DNA of 7,127 bases, from assembly GCA_038064135.1 (NCBI GenBank), contig JBBTTS010000069.1, forward strand, positions 1-7,127, written 5' to 3'. The stretch comes from JBBTTS01 sp038064135 (GTDB taxonomy: Bacteria; Patescibacteriota; Saccharimonadia; Saccharimonadales; OMJO01). The notes under the pieces are model-generated. The model searched no databases, was not told the origin of the DNA, and was given only the letters and a program-made list of their open reading frames with translations. Both the position numbers and the translations under genes were made by a program. Of the stretch, positions 1-5,570 are shown piece by piece. Position 1 is the stretch's first letter. The number at the start of each line of letters is the position of its first letter.

Positions 1-114
1 TTGACATTTGTTCCACTGCTACACTTAGCCAATCAAAGTAAGATTTCAATTGATCAACAAGAACATTTTGGGGAAATTAAAATTACTATGTATCAAGAAC
101 CTAAGAATGAGTAA
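1..114 (+). CDS. scpA: Segregation and condensation protein A (ScpA), C-terminal end only
   Basis: Frame 1 is open from the left edge and ends in TAA at 112-114, giving 37 residues. The pattern FVPLLHLAN, then QQEHFGEIKI, matches the winged-helix C-terminus of ScpA kleisins, where a 'FL.LL.L' helix is followed by a short segment and 'Q...FGEI.I'. ScpA is the kleisin that bridges the SMC heads with ScpB in the bacterial condensin complex on the nucleoid. Only the C-terminal SMC-head-contacting part is seen here, so length and start are unknown. The usual partner scpB is not immediately downstream; instead a minus-strand transpeptidase remnant abuts the stop codon. The call rests on a short fragment. 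ScpA is the best fit I recognise but not certain. Confidence 0.7.
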   Translation: MTFVPLLHLANQSKISIDQQEHFGEIKITMYQEPKNE

Positions 115-240
115 TTAATTATTAACTTTAGAATCATAAACATATACTTTTGATCCTATACCGGCATTAATCAATAACCATTCAAGATTTTCATTTGTCA
201 GATTTATACAACCATTAGTTGAATATTTTCCAATTGCCCT
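115..240 (-). pseudogene. L,D-transpeptidase (YkuD) C-terminal remnant
   Basis: The minus strand reads without stops from 252 to the TAA at 117-115. Recognisable homology starts near 237 with AIGKYSTNGCINL and continues through NENLEWLLINAGIGSKVYVYD. This matches the end of YkuD L,D-transpeptidases (…SHGC[IL][RN][LV]…, then an 'A.W' helix and the final 'G..V.V' strand). The catalytic Cys is kept, with Asn in place of the usual His before Gly-Cys. These enzymes make 3-3 cross-links in peptidoglycan outside the membrane. Only about 40 residues remain of a domain of roughly 120 or more; a TAG at 255-253 closes the frame, and no start codon or RBS is seen. It overlaps the last codons of the S51 peptidase gene by about 25 bp in another frame. 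I infer a deletion or insertion that replaced the 5' part, not a working gene. Confidence 0.72.
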
Positions 241-853
241 CGGAGATGACTTCTATTTTGTCACCGTCTACTTTTACTGCCGTACTGTCGTCAATGGCAT
301 ACATCTGTACACCAAACTTTTGCGAATATTCTTCTACTATTTTATATCGCTCATCATCACAGTGTGGTTCTATTTCAAAATCAAGCAAATGCAGTGCATT
401 CAAATCGGTGATGTTTGTTGGATTTTCATCTGGCGGATCCATGCTGGCTACACGAATTGTAGGTGTGGCCAAAATGGTGCCCGCACTATTGCCTACATAC
501 ACAAACTTGTCGATATTTTTGTATATATATTCATCCAACCCGCTCTTGCGTACTTGATCAAGTAAAAAGAATGTACTGCCGCCGTACACATAAATACAAT
601 CAACCGCATCAAGACGCTCGCGCCAGTTATCTACATCACGGGCCGAAGGATCGACAATATCAACATACCCAAACCCATGCTGTGTTAGCTCATACAGCTG
701 AGTTATTACGCGCGATTTATCCTTTGCCTGCTGGTTTTTAGCTAGCAAAATTACCGCGATCTTAGCTTCGGACAAAGGCTTGCCAATGAGTTTTTGAAGA
801 GCCTCAACCATCGGCCCATTAGTAAGTCCACCCGATGTCAGTAAAAGTTTCAT
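215..853 (-). CDS. Peptidase S51 family protein (peptidase E-like serine hydrolase)
   Basis: A 212-residue protein of the S51 (dipeptidase E / cyanophycinase) family. It begins with the typical MKLLLTSGGLTN strand and glycine loop. YVYGGSTFFLLDQ at 88-100 matches the family 'GGGNTF.LL' segment. GNSAG at 121-125 is the nucleophile elbow with Ser123, and PHCD around His164 fits the catalytic His. It ends in WKIFN, as family members commonly do, and the length is close to the usual 210-230. Family members are cytoplasmic exopeptidases; Salmonella PepE cleaves Asp-X dipeptides. The substrate here cannot be told from sequence. The ATG at 853 is favoured because the family's first strand begins there. 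No clear Shine-Dalgarno precedes it; a TAGAAT box lies 6 nt upstream. The 3' end overlaps the transpeptidase remnant in another frame. Confidence 0.88.
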   Translation of the reverse strand: MKLLLTSGGLTNGPMVEALQKLIGKPLSEAKIAVILLAKNQQAKDKSRVITQLYELTQHGFGYVDIVDPSARDVDNWRERLDAVDCIYVYGGSTFFLLDQVRKSGLDEYIYKNIDKFVYVGNSAGTILATPTIRVASMDPPDENPTNITDLNALHLLDFEIEPHCDDERYKIVEEYSQKFGVQMYAIDDSTAVKVDGDKIEVISEGNWKIFN

Positions 854-859
854 GTCAAT

Positions 860-865
860 ATTCTA
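860..865 (-). promoter_or_regulatory. Extended -10 box of the S51 peptidase gene, possibly leaderless
   Basis: On the minus strand TGG-TAGAAT is followed by six bases and then the ATG at 853. TAGAAT differs from TATAAT at one position, and the TG one base upstream fits an extended -10. Transcription starting about 7 nt after the hexamer would place +1 on or next to the A of the ATG, giving a leaderless mRNA. No convincing -35 is seen at 16-18 bp. Confidence 0.45.
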
Positions 866-938
866 CCAAATAAAGCATAAATAAACTTCTCACCCTACAT
901 ATCATCACTTCTGTGCTCTGCATTGCTCCTTTCGGAAG

Positions 939-980
939 CTATACAATTATAATAACCTATAGGTTATTATAATTGTATAG
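939..980. repeat. Perfect 42-bp palindrome (element 1)
   Basis: The two 21-bp halves are exact reverse complements with the centre between 959 and 960; the core is AACCTATAGGTT and the outer ends carry ATACAATT / AATTGTAT. It lies in the gap between the 3' end of the methyltransferase gene and the 5' end of the S51 peptidase gene, about 106 bp from the peptidase start. Weaker outer pairing is present: CTCCT at 926-930 with AGGAG at 992-996. A related 40-bp palindrome occurs at 3958-3997. TATAAT occurs within it on both strands. No T-run follows on either side, so a classical intrinsic terminator is not obvious. It could be an operator, a hairpin that stabilises or ends the upstream mRNA, or a dispersed palindromic repeat. 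The remainder of the gap (854-938, 981-1013) shows no convincing gene. Confidence 0.9.
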
Positions 981-1013
981 AGCTAGTGTTGAGGAGTCTG
1001 CGACGGAAGTAAA

Positions 1014-1523
1014 CTATTGGTACTTGTACAAAAACAAGCCGTCGATTTTTTTTATTGGCTTTCGGCCTGGAATTTTAAATGCAAAGCTTACTAGCTTAAT
1101 TGGTTTGACAAAATCTTGCTGATATTGAATAATCTTTTTATCCAGTTTTTTCATATATGGGTTTAACAAAAACACAAAAATTCCGTCAGCTTGTGGCCAT
1201 GAAACTCGCCAGTAATCACCCCATATAACTAGTACATATTTACGATATTTTCGAGTGATAAGCCACGAATACATGAACAATAAAGGATTTAGTTCATATC
1301 CCACACTTTTTATGCCCCGCTGGGCGGCCGCAATAAGCATCCGGCCATCGCCACTACCCAGTTCGAGCATGGTTTGACCAGGCTTTAATGCCAAGAGTTC
1401 GAAAGCGGGGTCTACATGCGCTCGCAAGGTTGGCAAAAATGGTGCGCCAACTAAAATCACCAAAGCAAAAAGAAGTACCAATATAACCGCAGCAATCCAC
1501 GCGACCATCCAAAATACTTCCAT
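1014..1523 (-). CDS. Membrane-anchored class I methyltransferase, FAM173/ATPSCKMT-like
   Basis: A 169-residue protein with one N-terminal hydrophobic segment (about residues 7-27), then GAPFLPT (26-32) and a SAM-binding domain. Motif I is LELGSGDGR (53-61); the acidic residue binding the ribose is Glu77 within VGYELNP (74-80), followed by LLFMYSWL; WGDYW (101-105) and FLLNPYMKKL follow. The order TM, PF.PT, GSGDGR, GYELNP, Y-S matches the eukaryotic FAM173 family (ATPSCKMT, ANTKMT), which methylates lysines of mitochondrial membrane proteins, and its uncharacterised bacterial relatives. Lysine methylation of a membrane protein is therefore inferred, with no substrate visible. It is the last gene of the minus-strand operon, starting 11 bp after the xseB stop with only a weak AAAG before the ATG. 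The palindrome at 939-980 lies just beyond its 3' end. Confidence 0.8.
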   Translation of the reverse strand: MEVFWMVAWIAAVILVLLFALVILVGAPFLPTLRAHVDPAFELLALKPGQTMLELGSGDGRMLIAAAQRGIKSVGYELNPLLFMYSWLITRKYRKYVLVIWGDYWRVSWPQADGIFVFLLNPYMKKLDKKIIQYQQDFVKPIKLVSFAFKIPGRKPIKKIDGLFLYKYQ

Positions 1524-1534
1524 GTCTTTACAGC

Positions 1535-1735
1535 CTACGCCGAAAAATCTTTTTTAATTTTGGTCACTTTATTTTTTGCTGTTTTTAAGTAAGCTTCCAT
1601 TTCGTTGATAAGCAACATAGCTAGCTCGTACTGCTTAAGCGAAATGTCGATATCGACATTTTGGCTACGTAGCAAACCAACCAATTCATCAAGCTCGGTT
1701 TGCATTTGCTGATAAGTTTTGGATAATTTTGTCAT
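1535..1735 (-). CDS. xseB: Exodeoxyribonuclease VII small subunit
   Basis: A 66-residue, mostly helical, charged protein. The pattern SKTYQQMQTELDELVGLLRS, then VDIDISLKQYELAMLLINEMEAYLKTAK, matches XseB: the first helix 'L..LE.IV..LE', a short loop before 'LE.SL..YE.G..L', and a second helix. XseB binds the C-terminal coiled-coil of XseA in several copies and is needed for exonuclease VII to degrade single-stranded DNA from either end into oligonucleotides. The size is within the usual 60-80 residues. It starts 8 bp after the xseA stop on the same strand, the classical gene order, so the two subunits are surely co-transcribed. No strong ribosome binding site is seen before its ATG; GGAG lies about 15 nt upstream, so coupling to xseA translation is plausible. 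Confidence 0.9.
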   Translation of the reverse strand: MTKLSKTYQQMQTELDELVGLLRSQNVDIDISLKQYELAMLLINEMEAYLKTAKNKVTKIKKDFSA

Positions 1736-1743
1736 GTATTTTA

Positions 1744-2859
1744 CTAATTCTCCACGGCTGTTATGTCGCCACTAATTTTACCATCGGCCAGCTGAACTTC
1801 AATTGCTTGGCCTCGCTTCAACGTCTGAACAGATGATACAACTTTATTGCTAACGCGTACAACTGCGTAGCCCCTGCCAAGAATTGCTATTGGGTTGTAT
1901 GCTTGGACTAATTCACGAATAACTAATAATTTCTGAGTCGCAAGTTTCATTGTATTGTCGATTAACAGAGCAAGCCCAGAGCCCACAAATACAAGGTCTT
2001 GTTGAACCTTTGTAATTTGACTTGAAACATCGAACTGCAGTGCATTTCTCAGGTCAGATAACATCTTAGCCATCTGACCTCGATCTGGTACAATCAACTC
2101 GGCGGCGTTACTGGGTGTGCTGGCTCGCAGATCTGCGGCCAGCTCGGCGAGACTTACATCAACCTCATGTCCGATTGCCACCATTGTAGGAGTGCGACTT
2201 CCGGCTACAGCACGAGTGACTTGTTCGCTACTAAAAACCGCCAAATCGTCGGCGCTGCCGCCACCACGTGTAATAACTAACACATCCACTTGCGCGTGCG
2301 CGTTAAAATAATCGATTGCCCGCACCACCTGCCCCACCGCTGGCTCGCCCTGCACTTGCACATCTGCAAATTTGATATCGACACCTCCCCATCGAGCATT
2401 TATAACTTTTATAAAATCGTAATAGGCGGCTGATTCGCCAGATGTTATCAGACCAATAGATTGCGGTGGTGTAGTTAAGGCGCGCTTGCGCTCTGGTACA
2501 AACAAGCCCTCTTTGGCTAATTGTGCCTCCAGTAAATTTGCCGCTTTCTGAATCGACCCCTCGCCTACTGGTCGAAGACTATGCACCGTAATACTAAAAC
2601 CAAATTGAGTATGCAAACGTGGCGCGCCTCGCACCTCGACAATTAGACCATCTTCAAGCGGTCCAGGCATTTGATACACCGTGCCAAAAAACTTCACGAT
2701 AGAGTAATCATCCTTAAGGTCAAAATACACCCACTTGCCTTTGCTAACCCGAAAGTTTGCCAGCTCACCAGCAATCGAAACGCTAGGATACGCGTACTCC
2801 AATGTCTGGTTAAAAACCGCTACAAAATCCGTAACTGAAAAAACCTCCTCGATAATCAT
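1744..2859 (-). CDS. xseA: Exodeoxyribonuclease VII large subunit
   Basis: A 371-residue XseA. The N-terminal OB-fold includes SIAGELANFRVSKGKWVYFDLKD (residues 28-50) and GLIVEVRG. The catalytic domain carries IGLITSGESAAYYDFI with Asp148, VITRGGGSADDLAVF (195-209, Arg198), and AIGHEVDVSLAELAADLRAS (228-247, His231, Asp234), followed by TPSNAAE. These match the conserved Asp, Arg and His/Asp positions of the family. GRGYAVV at 328-334 is the usual C-terminal strand motif. The protein degrades ssDNA in the cytoplasm together with XseB. At 371 residues it is clearly shorter than the E. coli enzyme (456); the missing length appears to be in the coiled-coil stalk after about residue 260. Its ATG overlaps the TGA of the upstream membrane-protein gene (ATGA, 2859-2856), indicating translational coupling. 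Confidence 0.96.
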   Translation of the reverse strand: MIIEEVFSVTDFVAVFNQTLEYAYPSVSIAGELANFRVSKGKWVYFDLKDDYSIVKFFGTVYQMPGPLEDGLIVEVRGAPRLHTQFGFSITVHSLRPVGEGSIQKAANLLEAQLAKEGLFVPERKRALTTPPQSIGLITSGESAAYYDFIKVINARWGGVDIKFADVQVQGEPAVGQVVRAIDYFNAHAQVDVLVITRGGGSADDLAVFSSEQVTRAVAGSRTPTMVAIGHEVDVSLAELAADLRASTPSNAAELIVPDRGQMAKMLSDLRNALQFDVSSQITKVQQDLVFVGSGLALLIDNTMKLATQKLLVIRELVQAYNPIAILGRGYAVVRVSNKVVSSVQTLKRGQAIEVQLADGKISGDITAVEN

Positions 2860-3899
2860 GTCAATTTTTTTCTGTCGAGGTGAAGGGCCTTGTGGTAGGC
2901 GATGTATCCTGGAGGTAATTGAATAAGCATATTTAATACTCGATACATGATTGTCACTGGAATGCTAAGTGCTGCAGGAATTCCAGCAGCAACCAAAATG
3001 GCAGTCATAATAGCTTCGTAAATTCCAATTCCGCCAGGCAATACAGAAACTAAGCCTGCAAAATTTGCAACTGCATATGCTAATATTATTGCTCCTGGGT
3101 TTACAAATTCTCCAAAGGCAATATACACAGTGTAAATAGTTAAAACTTCACTTAAATTAGCCACAAGTCCCCATAAAAATGGAGCACGAAGCCTACTGAT
3201 ATTTGCTTGAAGAAGTACATAATTTTCGTGAAGTTCACCAAATACTTTTCTAGCTCTTTGGATGTTAATAGCTTCTTGTCGGCTAGGGCGAACTATCGAA
3301 ATGATTTTATTTATTAGTTTTGTGATAAGCGTAAAGAAAACGTCGATTCTTTTTTTACTACCAACAATAAATATAGTGAGTAATATGCCGACCGCCACCA
3401 AAGTTGCGACCGAACCTGCTACTAGTAACATCAAACTATTTGCCTTGCCCTCGGCAGCTAATGCTACCAGACCCAAAACCAGCAGCACCTGAAACGATAC
3501 AAAAATGAATATAAAGCGCATTAGTTGTGTCAGCGTAGATTTAGCTACCGGTACATCGGCATCTTTCATTCTTACTCCAAAGTATGAAAATCCAGATACC
3601 CCACCGCTAGGAAAAACATTGTTTACAAAATTAAGTTCCAACATTACCCTAAAAAGTGATCTGTACCTTAATTTTTCACCCAATATGCTGAATGTACCCT
3701 GATAAAGCTTGCTGTAGCTGTGATAATTAAAAAGTTGCCATAAAAGCATTAAAGGAAGTGCCCAAATATTTACACGACGCAAGTTTGTGAGTGTATCAAA
3801 TATCTGTTGCCTTAAAGCATAAATAATAGCTGTTAATGCTAAAAAAGTAAAAACCGTAAGAATTAACCGCCAATTTACTCGGCCAGAATCTGAACTCAT
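2856..3899 (-). CDS. YbhN/UPF0104 (LPG_synthase_TM) integral membrane protein
   Basis: A 347-residue polytopic membrane protein with about seven or eight hydrophobic segments, the first at about 12-29. NNVFPSGGVSGFSYF (93-107) and LPGGIGIYE (287-295) are the two signature motifs of the UPF0104 / lysylphosphatidylglycerol synthase TM-region family (Pfam LPG_synthase_TM). The soluble aminoacyl-transferase domain of MprF is absent, so it should not be called a lysyl-PG synthase. Family members are flippase-like or lipid-linked transport proteins; the substrate is unknown here. It is the first gene of the operon with xseA, xseB and the FAM173-like methyltransferase, a link that may be simple read-through. 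The ATG at 3899 is the first possible start in frame (an in-frame stop lies upstream). AAAGGAG lies 16 nt away, which is far for a ribosome site, and TATAAT ends 7 nt before the ATG. Confidence 0.9.
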   Translation of the reverse strand: MSSDSGRVNWRLILTVFTFLALTAIIYALRQQIFDTLTNLRRVNIWALPLMLLWQLFNYHSYSKLYQGTFSILGEKLRYRSLFRVMLELNFVNNVFPSGGVSGFSYFGVRMKDADVPVAKSTLTQLMRFIFIFVSFQVLLVLGLVALAAEGKANSLMLLVAGSVATLVAVGILLTIFIVGSKKRIDVFFTLITKLINKIISIVRPSRQEAINIQRARKVFGELHENYVLLQANISRLRAPFLWGLVANLSEVLTIYTVYIAFGEFVNPGAIILAYAVANFAGLVSVLPGGIGIYEAIMTAILVAAGIPAALSIPVTIMYRVLNMLIQLPPGYIAYHKALHLDRKKLT

Positions 3900-3906
3900 A
3901 CGCCAT

Positions 3907-3912
3907 ATTATA
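3907..3912 (-). promoter_or_regulatory. Consensus -10 box of the membrane-protein/xseAB operon, possibly leaderless
   Basis: On the minus strand GG-TATAAT is followed by seven bases (ATGGCGT) and then the ATG at 3899. The hexamer is a perfect -10. Its normal distance to +1 puts the transcript start at the start codon itself. The 17-bp-upstream position (GGGTGA) does not resemble a -35. The palindrome at 3958-3997 lies about 50 bp further upstream. Confidence 0.5.
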
Positions 3913-3957
3913 CCGCTCCTTTTGCCGAATCACCCACCAATTATTTACTCCACCACT

Positions 3958-3997
3958 CATACAATTTTATTAAACTATAGGTTAATAAAATTGTATG
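3958..3997. repeat. 40-bp near-perfect palindrome (element 2) in divergent promoter region
   Basis: An inverted repeat centred between 3977 and 3978 with a single mismatched pair (A at 3974 against G at 3981). It shares ATACAATT / AATTGTAT ends and a CTATAGGTTA core with the perfect palindrome at 939-980. Further interrupted pairing extends outward: CCACCA 3950-3955 with TGGTGG 4012-4017, CCAATT 3937-3942 with AATTGG 4019-4024, and CCGAAT 3925-3930 with ATTCGG 4027-4032. The whole imperfect hairpin therefore spans 3925-4032. It sits between two divergent start codons, 78 bp from one and 69 bp from the other by its centre, a position that suits an operator for both. It may alternatively be a dispersed palindromic repeat. 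Confidence 0.85.
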
Positions 3998-4034
3998 GTT
4001 TGTAGTTTAGCTGGTGGAAATTGGTTATTCGGAG

Positions 4035-4040
4035 TAAAAT
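4035..4040 (+). promoter_or_regulatory. Candidate -10 box of the TRM11-like gene, possibly leaderless
   Basis: TAAAAT (one mismatch to TATAAT) ends 6 nt before the GTG start at 4047, the same spacing as at the S51 peptidase gene. No -35 is recognisable. GGAG at 4031-4034 is 12 nt from the GTG, somewhat far for a Shine-Dalgarno but a possible alternative reading. Confidence 0.3.
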
Positions 4041-4046
4041 TCAGGG

Positions 4047-5276
4047 GTGAAAAGTGTATTTATCTTGGGCAGACAGCCCGCTCTTGGCCTAGCTGAACTT
4101 GAAAGCCTGTTTGGCGCTGATAACATTTTACCGCTTGGTAGTGGTTTTGCCCTAAGCTCTGTCGATGCTAAAGATGTGCCATTTGCTCGGCTTGGTGGAT
4201 CTTTAAAGATATCAAGAATATTAACATGGCTGGAAACCACAAACTGGGATGAGCTTCAAGATTACTTGGTCAACACAATACCGGGGTATTTAAAATATTT
4301 ACCTGAAGGTGGAAAACTAAAATTGGGGATAAGTGCTTACAATATGCAAATCAACCCAAAACGCATCAATGCTACAGGGCTTATTCTTAAAAAAATCATC
4401 AAAACACAAGGGCGTTCTGTTCGCATCGTCCCAAACAAATCCGCAGCACTTTCTAGTCCGCAAGTTATACATAACCACCTTACTGGCGAACTAGGTTGGG
4501 AACTAATCTTTATACGCGATGGAAACCGAACGCTTCTGGCACAAACCGTTGCCGAGCAAGACATCGAAGCATACACCGCCCGCGACCAAGCCCGACCCAA
4601 ACGTGATGCACGTGTGGGCATGCTACCACCTAAACTTGCCCAAATCATCATCAATTTAGCACGCCCTAACGATGATAATATTGTGCTTGACCCATTTTGC
4701 GGTACTGGTGTAGTTTTGCAGGAAGCATTGTTAATGGGATATTCAGTAAGCGCGTCAGATATCGACCCAAGAATGGGAAATTACACCCGCGCAAACTTGG
4801 ACTGGCTCGCAAGCAAATTCCCGAAGATAGAAAATCTGAGTCGTAACTGGCAACTTGGTGACGCAACATCGATGACGTGGGAAACATCAGAATTCAAAGT
4901 TGAAGACGGCTTGGTTGTGGATGCTAAACGAGTACCATTTCCGTTGCAGTCTATCGCATGCGAGACGTATCTTGGCCGCCCCTTCTCTTCTGCGCCAAAA
5001 CCCGACGTTCTTCAAGACGTCATGCAAGATGTCAACATAATACATAAAAAGTTTCTGCAAAATGTTGCACGGCAAACAAATGCCGGCTTAAGAATGTGCA
5101 TTGCCATTCCAGCGTGGCGTGTCGGCAATAGCTTTAAACACCTTAAAATGCTTGATTCTCTCGAGGAATTAGGCTATAATCGGATTCGATTTGCACATGC
5201 ACGTGATGACGCGCTGATTTATCACCGCGAAGGTCAATTTGTCGGCCGCGAACTCGTGGTATTGGAAAGAATTTAA
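4047..5276 (+). CDS. TRM11/TrmG10-like RNA guanine-N2 methyltransferase
   Basis: A 409-residue protein. The N-terminus VFILGRQPALGLAELESLF (4-22) and the following 160 residues resemble the THUMP-type RNA-binding half of archaeal/eukaryotic TRM11. YTARDQARPKRDARVGMLPP (176-195) is the family linker. The Rossmann methyltransferase follows, with motif I VLDPFCGTG (213-221) and motif II ASDID (236-240). TRM11/TrmG10 enzymes make m2G at position 10 of tRNA. The catalytic motif IV, normally [D/N/E]PPY or EPYLG, reads ACETYLGRP (304-312), a notable change. GTG at 4047 is the first usable start, because TAA lies in frame at 4035-4037. Its stop is 12 bp before rpmA, so the two form a translation-related pair. 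The RNA target is inferred from the family; 23S rRNA or other RNAs are not excluded. Confidence 0.82.
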   Translation: MKSVFILGRQPALGLAELESLFGADNILPLGSGFALSSVDAKDVPFARLGGSLKISRILTWLETTNWDELQDYLVNTIPGYLKYLPEGGKLKLGISAYNMQINPKRINATGLILKKIIKTQGRSVRIVPNKSAALSSPQVIHNHLTGELGWELIFIRDGNRTLLAQTVAEQDIEAYTARDQARPKRDARVGMLPPKLAQIIINLARPNDDNIVLDPFCGTGVVLQEALLMGYSVSASDIDPRMGNYTRANLDWLASKFPKIENLSRNWQLGDATSMTWETSEFKVEDGLVVDAKRVPFPLQSIACETYLGRPFSSAPKPDVLQDVMQDVNIIHKKFLQNVARQTNAGLRMCIAIPAWRVGNSFKHLKMLDSLEELGYNRIRFAHARDDALIYHREGQFVGRELVVLERI

Positions 5277-5288
5277 GCAGGAACAATA

Positions 5289-5561
5289 ATGAGTAAAGTA
5301 AAAGCTGGTGGATCCAGTAAAAATGTTCACGATAGTCCTGGCCAACGGCTAGGCGTTAAGCTTTTTGGTGGCGAAAAAGTCAAAACGGGTCAGGTAATTG
5401 TACGTCAAGTTGGCCAAACAAAACGTGCCGGAAATGGCACATATTTAAGTCGCAATTTTACTATTCATGCCGCCAAAGATGGTATTGTGGGTTTTGCCAA
5501 ACGCCGAGTTCGGTTGTTTAGCGGCAAAAGCGTTATCCGTACAGAAGTCACCGTCGAATAG
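5289..5561 (+). CDS. rpmA: Large-subunit ribosomal protein bL27
   Basis: A 90-residue bL27. KAGGSSKN (5-12), DSPGQRLGVKLFGGEKV (15-31) and GQVIVRQVGQ (34-43) match the family, followed by the AGNG (47-50), FTIHAAKDG (57-65) and VGF segments. bL27's N-terminal tail reaches towards the peptidyl-transferase centre and stabilises tRNA there. The conserved basic N-terminus and AGGS are kept, and no Firmicute-type cleaved N-terminal extension is present. E. coli L27 is 85 residues, so the length is normal. A good Shine-Dalgarno, AGGAA at 5279-5283, lies 5 nt before the ATG. It is read with the upstream RNA methyltransferase gene. Unusually, the standard neighbours rplU (upstream) and obgE (downstream) are not in this window. 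A convergent gene ends 9 bp beyond its stop, with no clear terminator between them; ACCAA/TTGGT (5562-5580) is only a 5-bp stem. Confidence 0.97.
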   Translation: MSKVKAGGSSKNVHDSPGQRLGVKLFGGEKVKTGQVIVRQVGQTKRAGNGTYLSRNFTIHAAKDGIVGFAKRRVRLFSGKSVIRTEVTVE

Positions 5562-5570
5562 ACCAACCTC

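Noticed and set aside
855..923. A 22-codon minus-strand frame just before the S51 peptidase start, preceded by AAAGGAG
   Set aside because: The AAAGGAG is only 2 nt from the ATG, too close for normal initiation. The peptide resembles nothing known and the region is more simply a promoter and leader zone.
939..980. Palindrome as a rho-independent terminator of the exonuclease VII operon
   Set aside because: No T-run follows the stem on either strand and the stem is AT-rich. It lies in a 3' position for one gene, but its relative at 3958-3997 lies between two 5' ends, where a terminator makes little sense.
2856..3899. Calling the membrane protein an MprF lysylphosphatidylglycerol synthase
   Set aside because: Only the membrane domain is present; the soluble aminoacyl-transferase domain needed for lysyl-PG synthesis is missing.
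3958..3997. Palindrome as a dif/XerCD recombination site
   Set aside because: The arms and spacing do not match the 11-6-11 layout with the usual dif arm sequences, and two diverged copies 3 kb apart would be unusual.
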